Positions 1-11,983 of a stretch of DNA of 64,000 bases are shown here, piece by piece (position 1 is the stretch's first letter; every line of letters starts with the position of its first letter). Under the pieces are notes generated by a model. The model was not told the DNA's origin. It ran no database searches and saw only the letters and a list, made by a program, of their open reading frames with translations. Origin of the DNA: Sequoia sempervirens. Its lineage: Eukaryota; Streptophyta; Pinopsida; Cupressales; Cupressaceae. The translations under genes and the position numbers were made by a program. The DNA lies in assembly GCA_007258455.2 (NCBI GenBank), contig VDFB02047230.1, positions 152,405,307 to 152,469,306 on the forward strand, written 5' to 3'.

Positions 1-1033
1 CTTCTTAAAATATATAATTTCCATGCACAAAATTTTTAGTTTCTCATGTCATTCCATCTTTCATTCATGGTCTGCCTCCCAGAGATTATTTTGGACTCTT
101 GCAATGATCTCAAGCTCATTCATCCCCAATCGGAGCCACTGTTAGGACTAAAAAAACTCACATTTCTCACTAGCCTCCACCCACTTATCTTCCACATACC
201 ACAAAAATTTTCCACCTCTTAATTTTATGATCAATACAAATTGTTGAAATTTGTGTGAAAAGATCCATTTTGTAGCCTACATTGCCAAATGATTACATCC
301 ACAAATAGGTTTGAGACTCCATAGTCTTTCCCCTATTCCTAAAAAAAATTAACACCATTACCCTAAGAATGCCTCATCATTAGAGCCCCCATCATAGCCC
401 TGCCGATGGGCCGATGAAAGCAATTCACAACCTAATATCAGTGTAAAAATACCCTATTGGGCTGACTCCTAAGGCGCTCTCCCTGATAGACTGATAGAGT
501 CAACAAAAGTAAGCACATCACTATAACACATGTACATAGGTGGAACAAATGTTTGATTTCCCCTGATAGCCCAATATAACCATAGATTACCAAGTGCATA
601 ATGAATAGCGGGGAATTGGGGTGCATCGGGACAATGTTATCTAGCCTCCCACTGATAGACCTAAGGAAAGTTGTTTATCAGTGGAGAAGGAGGCTATTAG
701 TGGAAGAATAATCACAGTCTCATTGATATGGTGATAATGATTATTACTAACTGATGTGACATCCCGAGGCATCATTGATATTTTTAAAATAAATGTTCTC
801 CTCTGATGGAAATACTAAAATGGGTGGTGTATTTATGAACCAGGGTTGAAGTGAATTATACCATAAGTTGATCACATAGTGTTGCAAAATCTGGAATATT
901 TTGCTAAGGGAAGAAGCAAAAGGGAAAATCTTGGAGTTCTTATGCAACAAAAAATTGGTGAAGGCAAGAATGAAGTAAGTACATCAATCCCAACTAAGAA
1001 ATTATATTTTTCAAATCCTTAAGAATTCAAAAA
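1..1033. other. Upstream flank of the first pseudogene; no gene recognised
   Basis: I see no supported coding region here. Short open frames on the minus strand (near 438-626 and 747-950) have no recognisable motif. The stretch is AT-rich, with repeated TGATAG-type words around 470-690. It may be the LTR or leader of the element that carried the frame starting at 1034, but no TG...CA boundary or primer binding site is visible. Confidence 0.4.
649..684. repeat. Inverted repeat, 9-bp arms
   Basis: CCACTGATA (649-657) is followed after 18 bases by its exact complement TATCAGTGG (676-684). Pairing partly continues outward. No function is assigned; it may be a leader hairpin of the neighbouring decayed element. 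Confidence 0.5.
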
Positions 1034-4000
1034 ATGGAGAGGAGTACGAAAAAACCCAAAGCTAAAAAATAGAAAACTGAAAAGAGGCTCCTAAATAAAG
1101 ACCTGATAGATTAATTCCCTCGGTCGAGGTTGAGACCCAAAAGGAGTGCTCAAATGAATCCTTCAATGGATCAATTTTTAGACAAACATAAAGGCTTTGG
1201 AGATATTTGGACACTGCAATGCAGATATGAGCTCTTCATGTACCATTACAAAAAGCAATTTAGGTTTCAACCAATCTGCAACCCATGGAGGTTGAACCTT
1301 GGGAGACTCATGGTGCCCAATGTGTTCATTAATGCAAAACTAATTAAAGTTCATGCTAGCAGATACAAACCCAAGAAGATAATTATCCAATCACATAGTG
1401 GGGTTGACATGCATGTTATTTCTAAGGATCTCATTTCTAGTTTGTTTCAGTTGGAGTGTTCTTTGGACTTGCTATTTACAGTCAAAGACCTCTTGACAGA
1501 GTATCATCATATGGATACTAGGTAAAAATGATGGAAATTGCCTCTACATTTGACCAAGAATGAAGGAGGCCAACTGAAGAGGTTTTCTAGCAATGAAAAC
1601 CCTCCTTTTCATGAGGATTTGTTTGAGGAATATTTTCTATACACTTATTATTCAGATGGTCAGGTTTTGGGGGTAGAGGTTTTGCCTCTCATGTCTACTG
1701 CCCTAATGGTCTTAGCTGGAGAAATACAAAGCAAGGATTCCAAGTCATTTGATTACGCTAGTTACTTGGCCAATGCCCTAAATCAAGGGTGTGAAAAGAT
1801 TAAAAATAACAATGGTAATCTTCATTTCAAACACTACTCTTTGCTTATGCATTTTCTTTTGCACGAGGGACAGGCCAGAAGGGTTTGGAGTGAAGAATTG
1901 AGAATAAGAGAAACAAATGAAAATGGAGATTTCAAACTTGTACAAATGTGGACCTCATTGTGGGATAGCCAATTTGGTAGATCTAATTACCTTTATTTTG
2001 AAGAGTTTTTTGTAAAACAATTGATGAAGTTGTTGGGAAATCTATGTAATTATAACTTATCCCTAGAAGTAAAAAGATTTCTAAGACCAAAAGATAATGA
2101 CCCAAGAAATAAAATGAATCATAACTAGGGGGACTAGTATGCTTTCTTTGATTGCATACTTATTAGGGTCTATGGGTTCGAAGGAACTCCACACTTGTTG
2201 TAATGAGTAGTTCCTGACAGAATTGCCTATTTAGAAATTGTGAGGAAATTGGAAAAATCTAATGCCAAAAACCTCAAAGGACACAACAAACAATCAATTA
2301 TGCCCAACACCTTATGTTTTTGAGACTTTACATTAGTTACAAATGAGGGGTATGAGGAAATTGATACTAAATTAGCACTATACTACCTCCCTCTAGGAGT
2401 TGAAAGGGAAAATTTTGATGTTGAAGGCTTTATTCACAAAGAAAGGCTATCATAAGCGCTATCAGCATATGAGCATTTGTTCTCAGTTGAAGATGTGATA
2501 AAAAACCATGATGTAGTTTCTACCATTCATAGAATGGTTGCATATAACAAGATTATGCTTGTAGAAGAATGGAAAAGAAAAAATGTCCCATCTTATTCAA
2601 AGGAATTTGGTGAAATACAAGATCCTCTAACAAGAATTGAGAAACTTATTGCTCATGTGAATGAATTGGTGAAGGATATTCCCCCATTTGTTTTTGATGC
2701 ACCTCATGCAACCTATCTAGGAGTACAAGTTGAAGACATAGAGCCCCTAGATTACATACCTTCACAGCCTACTCCTGAGGTGTGTTCCTCTATAGATACT
2801 AATATAAGCAAAGAAGAGGAGAGTGATAAGGAGGGTGAGCAGGTAGAAAAAATAAGTGCTCATGTAATTGCATAGTATGATCCCCCTCAAGAGCATAATA
2901 TTGTAAGATTTGAGGCATCAAATAAATTATTTGATGATGTTAGGGATAGGACTGGACAAGAGTTCATTTCTGATTGTGATTTTGTTAAATCTTCTGAGTT
3001 TAAATCATTTTTTTATTTATATAAAGGAAATAAAATGAGACAAAAGATGCAGGATATCATTCCTAAACAAGAGGCCACCACTTTGGAAGAATTGAAAAGG
3101 GAAATAGATAAAGAGATGGAATCCATCACTCCTAGGAGAGGAAGAGAGTTACTTATAGAAGTTGGAGTGTTGCTTCTACCAGGGTGGGATATTAGTTCTC
3201 CAATTGTATTTGATAGCTTTAGAAAAAGAGGGGACAAAACAATGAACTTAATAGAGGAAGCAAGTGACAAAATGTATTCAAGATCTAGGTACAAACTGGA
3301 TGAGGCCACCTTACTTATTTGGTCAGTGTACCCCCATGAAAAAAGAATAGCCATGATTGATAATCCAAACCAAATGTTTGGAAAAGTCTTGGTCCAAAGA
3401 GTAGGGGATACTAATCCCATGGATATAGCAGAATTGAACGTCAATATAGGGAAATTCACCAAAGCACAGATTGAAAAACTGGTTAAAGAAAATGACAAAC
3501 TGAAGGAGTTAGCACATCAAAGAGAAAGATCATCTTCCTCCTCCACATCAGATTTGTATTCCCCATGGCTTGAAAAAGATAAAAGATTATTGGATGCATT
3601 GGTTGATGTAGCTTATTGGAAGAGTTTCCACTTGAGATCTTAGGGGAAATGTAAAGAATTGGAGAAAAAAGTGAAAACCATCAAGTATAATATTGCATCT
3701 GAAATGATCAAGGAGAGATTCAATAAAATGATGAAATGTGCTGATGAATACTTGAAACTATTCAAGCATACATTCTCAACAATGGTGTAGAATGAACGAT
3801 TACAGGGGAGAATGATTGAAAAAAAAGAGGAGCTCCTAGATAGGAAAATCTTGAAAGGACAAATATTGTAGACATATAAAAAAATTGGTAGGATCACACA
3901 ATGGATATCATAACAGGCTTAAAGAAGATCTCAACTGCTTTAATTCAACTCTGATAGCTCATGATGACAATGGAAATCCTCAAGAGTATGAAGATTGGAA

Positions 4001-4241
4001 GGAAGAGTTTTTTTTGCTTCTAACTGCTACATTACAAGAAATCAATGACAAGGATATGGTTCTACAAAATACTCATAAGCAACTTGAAAAATTGATGTAT
4101 ATGGAATATGATACGAAAGAGGTGATCTCCAACATGGACACCTATGTTGAACAAGAGTACATCAATCACCTCTCTGTAGTCAATTTTTTTATCAACCAAA
4201 TTGTAGATGTACCAAATACAAGGGGACAACCATCAAAATGA
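1034..4241 (+). pseudogene. Decayed frame of about 1,070 codons, unknown family
   Basis: The ATG at 1034 opens a frame that stays in phase to about 3880. It is broken by about 14 nonsense codons: TAG at 1070, 2126, 2135, 2873, 3641 and near 3788 and 3869; TAA at 1112, 1523, near 2204 and 2453; TGA at 1529 and near 2207 and 2321. A single shift in an A7 run near 3880 moves the last 118 codons into the next frame, ending at TGA 4239-4241. The text between the stops is protein-like. The N-terminal third contains NPWRLNLGRLMVPNVF and HVISKDLISSLFQL, the middle contains HFKHYSLLMHFLLHEG, and the C-terminal part is charged and probably coiled coil. I do not recognise the family. Phase kept over about 950 codons argues for one real protein, probably an element-borne extra ORF. 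A host gene family is the alternative. Confidence 0.7.
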
Positions 4242-5389
4242 GAGTCAAACGACAACATGATGAACACCCTATCACAAAGTAGAATCTTTGAATAAATCTT
4301 AGGTGGTCATAGGCTTCTACTTGGAGATTAACAGATTGGTGCATTCACCTGTGACATTACTTTATTTTAATTATGTTTAGTTATTAAACAACATGAATTT
4401 TTGTAACGGGTTTTAGCTTGTTGTCTCTCATATATATGATAGAGACCAAGACCCAAAAATCATCATCATGTGATTTTCAATTAGACTAGGCATTATAAGG
4501 AAGATAGATTGCACCCATTCACCCATCCATCTCATATTAGAAACTATTGTTAAAATGCATATTATTCAAAGATAAATACAATGGAGAAGGTTATGCATAA
4601 TTATTGACTTGCTTTCAAGTGTTCAAATTTTGTGTGGATTTATATGCTTATATGTTATTTGGCTATCTCAGAAGTGGTTGTTTATGTTATTAAAATTGAA
4701 TGTGTGGAAATACATTTAATTTGTCAATACACATTTTTTATAGTTGTGTGACGTTGTTGACTGGTTTATGTGTTCAAAAGGACTAAATTTCCTTTTAAGA
4801 AATCAAATTTGATAGGTTCATGTTTGGATGAAAGTCCTTTTAAATACGTTGTCTTAATTGGTTTCCTTTCACATTTGAAATAATCCCTTCATAACTTCAT
4901 AGTAGCATAAGGGGATATCACTAGGATCACTAAGAAGAGTCCAAATAACTAATATATTTGCATTTTTGCACAAGGTGCAAACATTCAAAGTGCCCAACTA
5001 TTTGAGTTAAGTTGAAGAGTAAATCTACCCATCTTATAGAAGCCAATCTCCGAAATCATCATTCACCTCTCTACTCCATTCACCCAATGATGTAGGAATT
5101 GGTTATTTTAGAATAATCTCATATAAACCTCATTTATATACTTTATTTTCAAAAAAAAATCAGTAGGAAGTAGTAATTAGCCTTGCATCTACTTCACCTC
5201 ACGTACCACTGCAAGTAGATTGCCTAATTTAGAGATCATAGCCTTCAAAATCTTCCTGTCATTCAGGTACACCCACCTAGGTTTGGAAGAGCTTGAAGAG
5301 TAGGAGGTAATCAAAAAATTTGTTACGTTGCTTATGGGCCAAAAATGTATCAAGAGATTGGCACCCCCTTGTGGTCTAAAAACCTACGT
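4242..5389. other. Unassigned AT-rich sequence
   Basis: No open frame of note. The part near 4395-4450 (GTAACGGGTT followed by a TATATAT run) could be a 3' UTR or LTR remnant belonging to the preceding frame, but no boundary is visible. The join at about 5390 is where similarity to the G0 LTR begins. Confidence 0.4.
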
Positions 5390-5763
5390 TTTTGAGACCT
5401 AAAACACCTTTCAAAATGAGATGCCCTAGGTGTCATCTTAGTGCCAAGTCATAAATCTTGGGGTACATAAACCAAAAAGGGGCCCAATTAAGATGCTTCA
5501 AAATGAAGGTCTTGGGACTTTTGGGGGACAAATATTCCCTAAGTGGCATTTTAGTCCTGACCTAAAAATTAGGGACACATAGATGAAATCATTAAATTAT
5601 CATTTATGCATTGGAGAATGTTGGGATTAGCCAGAAAAAAGATGTAATTCATAGGGCTTGTGGATGAAAAATAAGACCAAATAAGCCATAAATGAGGATA
5701 AATAAAACAAGGTAGGCCCAAACAAGTGTGAAAATACAAGGGTATGCATTTTACTACACTACA
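5390..5763 (-). repeat. Truncated 3' LTR of G0
   Basis: The sequence matches the outer end of the 5' LTR (about 14060-14432) by eye. Shared words include TAGCCAGAAAAAGATGTAAT and GGTATGCATTTTACTACACT. On the minus strand it begins TGTAGTGTAG directly after the polypurine tract. Similarity stops near 5390, so about 1.2 kb of the expected 1.6 kb is missing. It contains two copies of the family hairpin (5418 and 5524). Confidence 0.8.
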
Positions 5764-5782
5764 TTTAGCCCCCACTTTAGTG
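5764..5782 (-). promoter_or_regulatory. Polypurine tract of G0
   Basis: On the minus strand CACTAAAGTGGGGGCTAAA lies directly before the LTR start TGTAG. This is the usual place for the plus-strand primer of a Ty3/gypsy element. G1 has CACTAAAGTGGGGGATAAA at the matching place, which supports both. Confidence 0.85.
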
Positions 5783-6116
5783 AGAGGATGAACTTTCTTC
5801 AAACTAACACTAAAATAGCCAACCACACAATTAAGAGGGGTTCCCATGTACAAATGTTAGTAAGATAGGATGAAAATAATCAAGATGGTGGCCAAGCCCC
5901 TAGGATCAAGATCCTATGAAAACTAACATAAGCACAAAAGAACATTCTTGTGGATGATATATGAAGCCATAATCAGATCACAAACATACACCATCAAAGA
6001 CAGGAAAAAGGAAAAATAAAAGGAAAGAGGAAAAATTGCAATGGGTCAAGCTTCGACTAGTCATCCAACATGGTGGAATGAGTCTAGGTTGATGGTTTAA
6101 AATTGGAACACATTGT

Positions 6117-6765
6117 CCACCATGCAAATGAACACATGCTCACAATGGCTAGTGAAGCTAGGTGTTCACTAGGTGAACCCCAAGGGACCATATTGAAGCC
6201 ATACCCCCATGACTATAATAAGGTACAAAAAAATTCATGCTCACAAGGGATAGTGAAGCTATTTGTTAGCTAGGTGAGCCCCAAGAAGTCCATATCAAAT
6301 CCATACCTGCATGAATTTAATAAGGGAAAATGAAAAATGCACACACACAAGGGCTAGTGAAGCTAGGTGTTCACTAGGTGAGCCCTAGGAAGTCCATATC
6401 AAAGCCATACATCCATGAATTTAATAAGGACAAAAGTAAAATGCATGCTCACAAGGGCTAGTGGAGCTAGGTGTTCACTAGGTGAGCCACAAGAAGTCCA
6501 TATCAAAGCCATACCTACATGACTTTAATAAGGACAAAATGAAAATGCATGCTCTCAAGGGCTAGTGAAGCTAGGTGTTCACTAGGTGAGCCTAGGAAGT
6601 CCATATCAAAGCCATACCTCCATGACTTTAATAAAGACAAAAGGAAAATGCACACTCACAAGGACTAGTGAAGCTAGGTGTTCACTAAGTGAGCCCCTGG
6701 AAGTCCACATCAAAGCCATCCCTCCATGACTTTAATAAGGACAAAAGGAAAATGCAACAAGAAAG
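6117..6765 (-). repeat. Tandem array, about 104-bp unit, six copies
   Basis: The word (G)GGCTAGTGAAGCTAGGTGT or a close variant recurs at 6147, 6248, 6352, 6456, 6560 and 6662, giving a period of 101-104 bp. Each unit also carries a TTTAATAAGGACAAAA-type stretch. The array lies in the 3' untranslated part of G0. G1 shows no equivalent expansion at the matching place, so the array grew within the G0 lineage. Confidence 0.9.
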
Positions 6766-7054
6766 AGGGATGTTTAAAGGGATTTTGCTTAGTTCATATG
6801 AAGTCTTACTATTAGGGGACATCGTTCCTAATGTCTCCAAGAGAGGGCCAATCAAATGATAAAATATTCTCCACTTAAGGGATACAATGTGTCACATCAC
6901 CACTAAGGGGGATATAATATGCTGAGATAGGTCACACTCTTGAAGGAAATGATTCCCAATGTCACCACAAAGAGGAAAAAACATCGCCTGGAATAAGAAA
7001 ATCACATCAAGAAACATGAAAAAGGAAAAATGCAATCAAAATAATGCAAATGTG

Positions 7055-7070
7055 TGCCCCCACTTTAAAG
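7055..7070 (-). other. Internal polypurine-like tract of G0
   Basis: The minus strand reads CTTTAAAGTGGGGGCA, resembling the terminal polypurine tract but 1.3 kb further inside. G1 has CTTTAAAGTGGGAG at 44119-44132 in the same relative position, so it is conserved between the two elements. It may be a second plus-strand primer or a relic of an older 3' end. Confidence 0.5.
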
Positions 7071-7289
7071 AAATTTCTAACACCATGTTGTGAGAAATTA
7101 CTTTAAAGTAGCAAAAAGATGAAAAAGGAAAAGAGGTTTTCCCCCATAAACACAGAAGAGATCTATGGATTTGGTGTTAGTATCGGTCTTTGTTGCAATG
7201 ATATTGGAGAGATCAAAAATGTCATCATTCCCCAAATACACATAGAATTGGAAGAATGACACAAAGAGATCAACAACAAAGAAAAATAC

Positions 7290-7690
7290 TTTTGGGTCAA
7301 CATGGAAGAGACATAGGGTGTCTCGACACCTTGTGTCATCCCCAAAAGGAAAACATAAGACAAAAAGGAAAATGAAAAGAAAAGATAAGGAAAAAATCTT
7401 TTGAGTCAACATGGAAGAGACATAGGGTGTCTCGATGCCTTGTGTCATCCCCAAAAGGAAAACATAAAACAAAAAGGAAAATGAAAAGAAAAGATAAGGA
7501 AAAATATTTTGTGTCAACATGGAAAAGACATAGGGTGTCTCATTTCCTTGCATCATCCCCAAAAGGAAAACACAAGACAAAAAGAAAAGATAAGGAAAAA
7601 TATTTTGGGCCAACATGGAAGAGACATAGGGTGTATTGATGCCATGCATCATCCCCAAAAGGAAAACATAAGACAAAAAGGAAAATGAAA
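7290..7690 (-). repeat. Tandem array, 96-109-bp unit, four copies, in G0
   Basis: Units are marked by CATAGGGTGT at 7312, 7421, 7529 and 7625. Each is followed by a CATCCCCAAAAGGAAAACA-type stretch. The matching zone of G1 (about 43455-43830) carries the same kind of repeat in the opposite orientation, so the array predates the split of the two elements. The 239-codon open frame across it (7817-7098, minus) is a product of the repetition. Confidence 0.85.
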
Positions 7691-7899
7691 AGAAAAGATA
7701 AAAGATCAATGAAAAGGAAAAAATATATGACAGATAGAAGAATGAAGGTACAAATAGAGGAATGGACATAGAGAGAGAAACATAAAAAAAAACATCATGG
7801 GGGATCACGTTATGCACATGAAATCAAAGCCGAAAAGAAAATGAAAAGGAAAGCAAAAGAAATGATAAAATAATAGTAAAGCACATGCGAGTAAACCAT

Positions 7900-9612
7900 C
7901 CAACAAGTCATCTACATTCTAGTCTAGTTTAGTATATGCAAAATTCAGATCAATAACGAGAGGGACAACATCAAGTGTTATACTAGGAGAAGAACCAAGT
8001 TCAACACATGGTGAATCACTCTATTTAGGAGGATCACCATGGTTGTTATTGTTTAAGCTCATGGAAGAGGAAAATAACAAATTCATCTCATTATGCACAT
8101 CCTCATCAATTTTAGTTGTTTCCTCATCCTCATCTAACTTAAACACAATAGGAGGATGAATTATAATATCCATAGAAGGTTTTGATCCTTTTTGTGTTGG
8201 AGGAATAACTTTTATTTGTTCTAGTAAGAGAGAAGGGTCATCATTTATTGCTTCTGTTGGGTTTGGATTTTTATTTTCAATGTTGTTAAATAGCATGACA
8301 CCTACACCTATGTTGTCTAGCATTGTGGTTATTTTTATTATGGTTTTCAAGTTGAATTTGTGTAGGAGCGAGTTTTTCAACCATAGGTTCCTTTTCTTCT
8401 TGTCAGAGAAGAACAAAAGAAACCATGGAAGGTTGTTCAACCACTTTCTCTTTTTCTTTATAAATTTTCTTAGGAGGAATATTAGGACTTGTTTGGTTTT
8501 CTCTAGGTATTTTTTAGGAAATAGGTAAGGGATTGTTCACGTATGGGTCTTGGTTTGTTGGAAGGGATTTAGGCTCAACATTTTTTTCTTTAGGTGGTAG
8601 AGGTTCAAGCATGGGTGTAGGTTCGATCATGGGTGGAGGAATGTTTTCAAGGGATAGTTTGGTTATGCATTTTGATTTGAATTTTTGGTAGGATAAGAAA
8701 AGCAAGTCTTCATGGGGTCTTATAGGTTCCATGGGCTCAAGGAAAAAATAATCTAAGTTAAAATTTCCATGGGAAGATGGGTGTCTAAAGCCACTATGGT
8801 TTACAATGAATATTTCATTGTTGATTGGAAAATTTAATCACCTATGGACAACATATGGGACCACATTCATGGAGTGAAGCCATTTGTAGCCTAAATTTAC
8901 ATGGAATTGGTCTAATTAGATATGATTGAGAATGATACATTTGATTTCTCCGGTCCTACTTGTAATTGGAGTGTGATCAATCCCATCGTAGCACAAGCAA
9001 AACCATCATACATTTTAATCCATGCTTTTGATTTATCATATCTATCTTGAGTGATTTCATGCACATATAAGAGTTCTTATGTGATCACATTCTCTCCATG
9101 GAAAAGATCAATTAAAATCCCAAGAGTGGGCTTGTTATTGATTATGTCGGCTATGTAAAGAGGACCATCAGGTGCATGTTTAATTGTTTCTTTTGAAGAG
9201 AAAGTAATGGAAATAGTTTGATATTTACGAGGCTCAATTTCAATCACTCCTATCATTGTATCAATAGGAATTTGTTCATTAGTATCCATAGGACTCTATT
9301 CATCATCATCCATAGGAATTTGTTCATGATTGCTCAAATTTTCATCATTCGTGTCAACATTCATCACGTCGGGCTTAGTTTCACTAGCTTAACAAATGAA
9401 ATATTATGGTTGGGTATGGGATTGGTAAATATTTACAAATTTTGGTTGGGAGGAGCTATAGACTTATTACCTTTGTCATTCATACTTCCAATTAGGATAT
9501 GATTGGTATCAATGAGGTCTTGCACAATATGTTTAAGACACTTACATTATTTTGTATCATGTCCTTTTTTTGGTGATAAGCACAATAGGCATTGTGTCTG
9601 AAGCTCGGAGGT
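7900..9612 (-). pseudogene. G0 zinc-knuckle, protease-like and acidic-tail region
   Basis: The minus-strand text matches G1 at 41560-43278 piece by piece. Around 9077-9289 lies FSSKETIKHAPDGPLYIADI, followed by a retropepsin-like loop ILIDLFHGENVI. At 8514-8732 is YQKFKSKCITKLSLENI. At 8021-8440 is an acidic tail containing FKLDEDEETTKIDEDVHNE. In Ty3/gypsy elements this region matures Gag and Pol. The frame is broken by several stops and shifts. No reverse transcriptase motif follows the acidic tail; the sequence runs directly into the tandem-repeat zone. Confidence 0.7.
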
Positions 9613-10408
9613 GGGTATGTGTAGGATCATGATGGGCCAAAAATTGGTGATATGATGGGTATGTGTAGGGTATGTGGCTAACGACTTTTTTTTAACCTAA
9701 AATTGATGAAATGAAAAGGGTTTTTACAGGAGATTTTATGCTTTCCACCAATATGAATTATGCTTTACTTTGAATTTAATAAATAATTACTATTCATTTT
9801 CTATTTTGAATTATGACTAAAGTCTTGATTCATAGGTTGATTGAAAAAAATCTATAGATTTCAAATGGTATAACATTTTTTGAATCTGAAACATGTGTCA
9901 CATTCTATGCTTCGCATACTATAGGATTAAAAAAAAATGAATGGCATGAAGTTTTGAAGAAGTTAAGGTGGTTAGACATACGAGTTTTTATATTTTTTAA
10001 AAGTTGTAATAAAAAATTCATAATTAATTATTTACTTAGAAAAAATTACAAAAAAATATGCATCACATTGGGATATGAGTCCTCTACTTATATCTAAAAT
10101 CTTATAAAAACATAATATCATTTTATTGTGGTTAGGGTGCTCAGACAGAAACCTACTTCTTATTTTTTCCCTAAAATTTAAGTACTACTACATTGAAATT
10201 TCAAATTTTCACCAAATTATTATTTTTTTAAAATAAACCTAGTAGTTTAGAAACTACATTCAATTTTCTATAGATTCTATTCTTACATATTTTTTAAATA
10301 ATATAGATAACTTATTCAAATTTTTACATCAAGTTGCCTAACTCTGATTTTTCTAAAATTTTCACCACTTAAGGGCCTATTATTTCCATGATGATCCTGC
10401 ACATACCC
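9613..10408 (+). mobile_element. TIR element copy 1 (796 bp, non-autonomous)
   Basis: The element starts GGGTATGTGTAGGATCATGA and ends with the near-complement closing in CACATACCC, giving inverted termini of about 23 bp with two mismatches. The interior is AT-rich and has no coding frame. Flanking 4-mers are AGGT and AAGT, a possible decayed 4-bp target duplication. It splits the gag/protease region of G0, and G1 is uninterrupted at the matching place near 41560. Copies 2 and 3 lie at 39919-40700 and 44307-45108. Confidence 0.85.
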
Positions 10409-11983
10409 AAGTAATGGTTTGGTAGGGTCAAGGGGTCGTACAGGAGGTAAGGTAAGCATGTTTTTGTTTAAGAGCTAGGTCATAAAGTTGTGAAGTGTGT
10501 TGGGTAAGGGATTAAATTTCCTTTGTGGATCCCCAAAGATATAAAGATTACTCTTCTTTATAGCGGCTACTTGGGTATCAACTGGTTGGGTAGGTTGAGA
10601 GGTGGAATTTAGTTGAAGGAAAATTTTATTTTGTCTTCCGAAAGGTTGGTAAGTGTTTTGGTTTAAAGCTTCAAGCTTTTTAGGATGGGTAGGGGCAACT
10701 TTTGGTTCACTAGTACTTACAAAATTTTGATAGTCTCGAAGGGAAGTGCATAAATGCATGAAGGAAGGGAATTTCATCATGGTGAGCTCATCCCTTATCT
10801 TTCTTTGTAAACTTTCTATGAACATCTTTTGAAGGTGGGAATTGATAATCTTCACACTGATTTGGGAATAAAGCGATTGGTAGCATGAAATAAAGTCATT
10901 AAATTTTTCACTCTCATTTTGCTTGCATCTCATCAAATCAACTAATGTCATTTTAGGAACCATGTGCACTTGGAAATGGTTAATAAAGGCCTCAAAAAAT
11001 TCATTGAATCAACGAATTGAGTTATTCGGTAATGCAGTAAACTAATCTAAGACAATGTCTTTCAAGGATCGGGGAAAAAATTTAGCCAAAAGTTTATCCT
11101 CAAGGATAAAGTCACTAGACAAAGTGGTGAAGGAATTAACATGTTTAGTAGGATCTCCCTTTCCTCCATATTTCTCAAATCTAGGGATCTTTATACCTTG
11201 TGGCACCGAAGTTCTCAATATCTCCAAGGATAGTGGGTTGCTCTTGACATAGTAGGAAGGTGGACCATTTTGATTTCAATTTATGGTGGAAACTTGACAT
11301 TGAATGGATGAAAGACTTTGTAAGAGATGGTTAATGATAGGATCCTTGCTTGTAGTGTGTGATGGAGATGAATATGGTGGTGGTATGTATGTGTTGGAAG
11401 GACTAGTGAATGAATTTCTTACGACATGAGATATAAGATTAGACGCCACATAGGTATAAGGAGCACTAGTGGAAATGTTCGATGTAGGAAGGATGCTACT
11501 AGTTGGTTGCATTGTTGTGGTCATTTGAGGATTGGTATAGGTTGGAATTGAGGTTATGGTTGAAGAGGGAGGAGTTTGACTTCCTCCTTGGTTTGGCATG
11601 TTGTTTGAAGCTTGAGCACCATTAGTGGTGGGAGGAAGGTGTTTTCCAAATATTTGAGCTAAGTTACCCACAACTTCCAGTCCCTCATCACTTTACATCA
11701 TGTAGTGAATAATATCTATGGCATGTATAATAGTGTTGGAAATGTTTTCAGTACTCACACTATCTTGTAAATGAGCTAAGTCTTCATGTATTCTCATTAT
11801 GTTTTCTTAAGGAATATGATCAACCATTGGTTGGACACTTGGCATAACACTTGTAGGTAAGGTAGGCATAGAAAAAGAGGTGTCAAAGATATGGTCCATC
11901 TCTAGTGAGCTAATTCCAACACCAGAAGTAAGAGAGCTTGATAACCCAAGATCCACAACAAGTGTTTTATCGCAGGATGCCAT
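10409..11983 (-). pseudogene. gag: G0 gag
   Basis: The minus-strand ATG at 11983 opens MASCDKTLVVDLG, and G1 starts with the similar MASHDSTFIVDLG. A Pro/Ser/Thr-rich spacer follows. Then comes a Ty3/gypsy gag (Retrotrans_gag) core with IPRFEKYGGKGDPTKH, LLAKFFPRSLKDIVLD, KMTLVDLMRCKQNESEKFND and MFIESLQRKIRDEL. All segments are in one frame from 11983 to 10475, separated only by nonsense codons, including a TAG after IVLD where the family normally has tryptophan. Gag forms the cytoplasmic virus-like particle. The TIR insertion cuts off the zinc-knuckle end. Confidence 0.85.

Noticed and set aside
3013..3498. A 161-codon minus-strand frame
   Set aside because: It is antisense to the continuous plus-strand frame of the 1034-4241 pseudogene and has low-complexity hydrophobic text.
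6117..6765. Regular repeats that could suggest a CRISPR-like array
   Set aside because: The units are contiguous 104-bp tandem copies without unique spacers, inside a eukaryotic retroelement.
7098..7817. A 239-codon minus-strand frame with repeated FLLGMTQG and PYVSSMLTQ blocks
   Set aside because: It lies across the 100-109-bp tandem array of G0 after the coding region. The repetition explains the open frame, and G1 has stops at the matching place.
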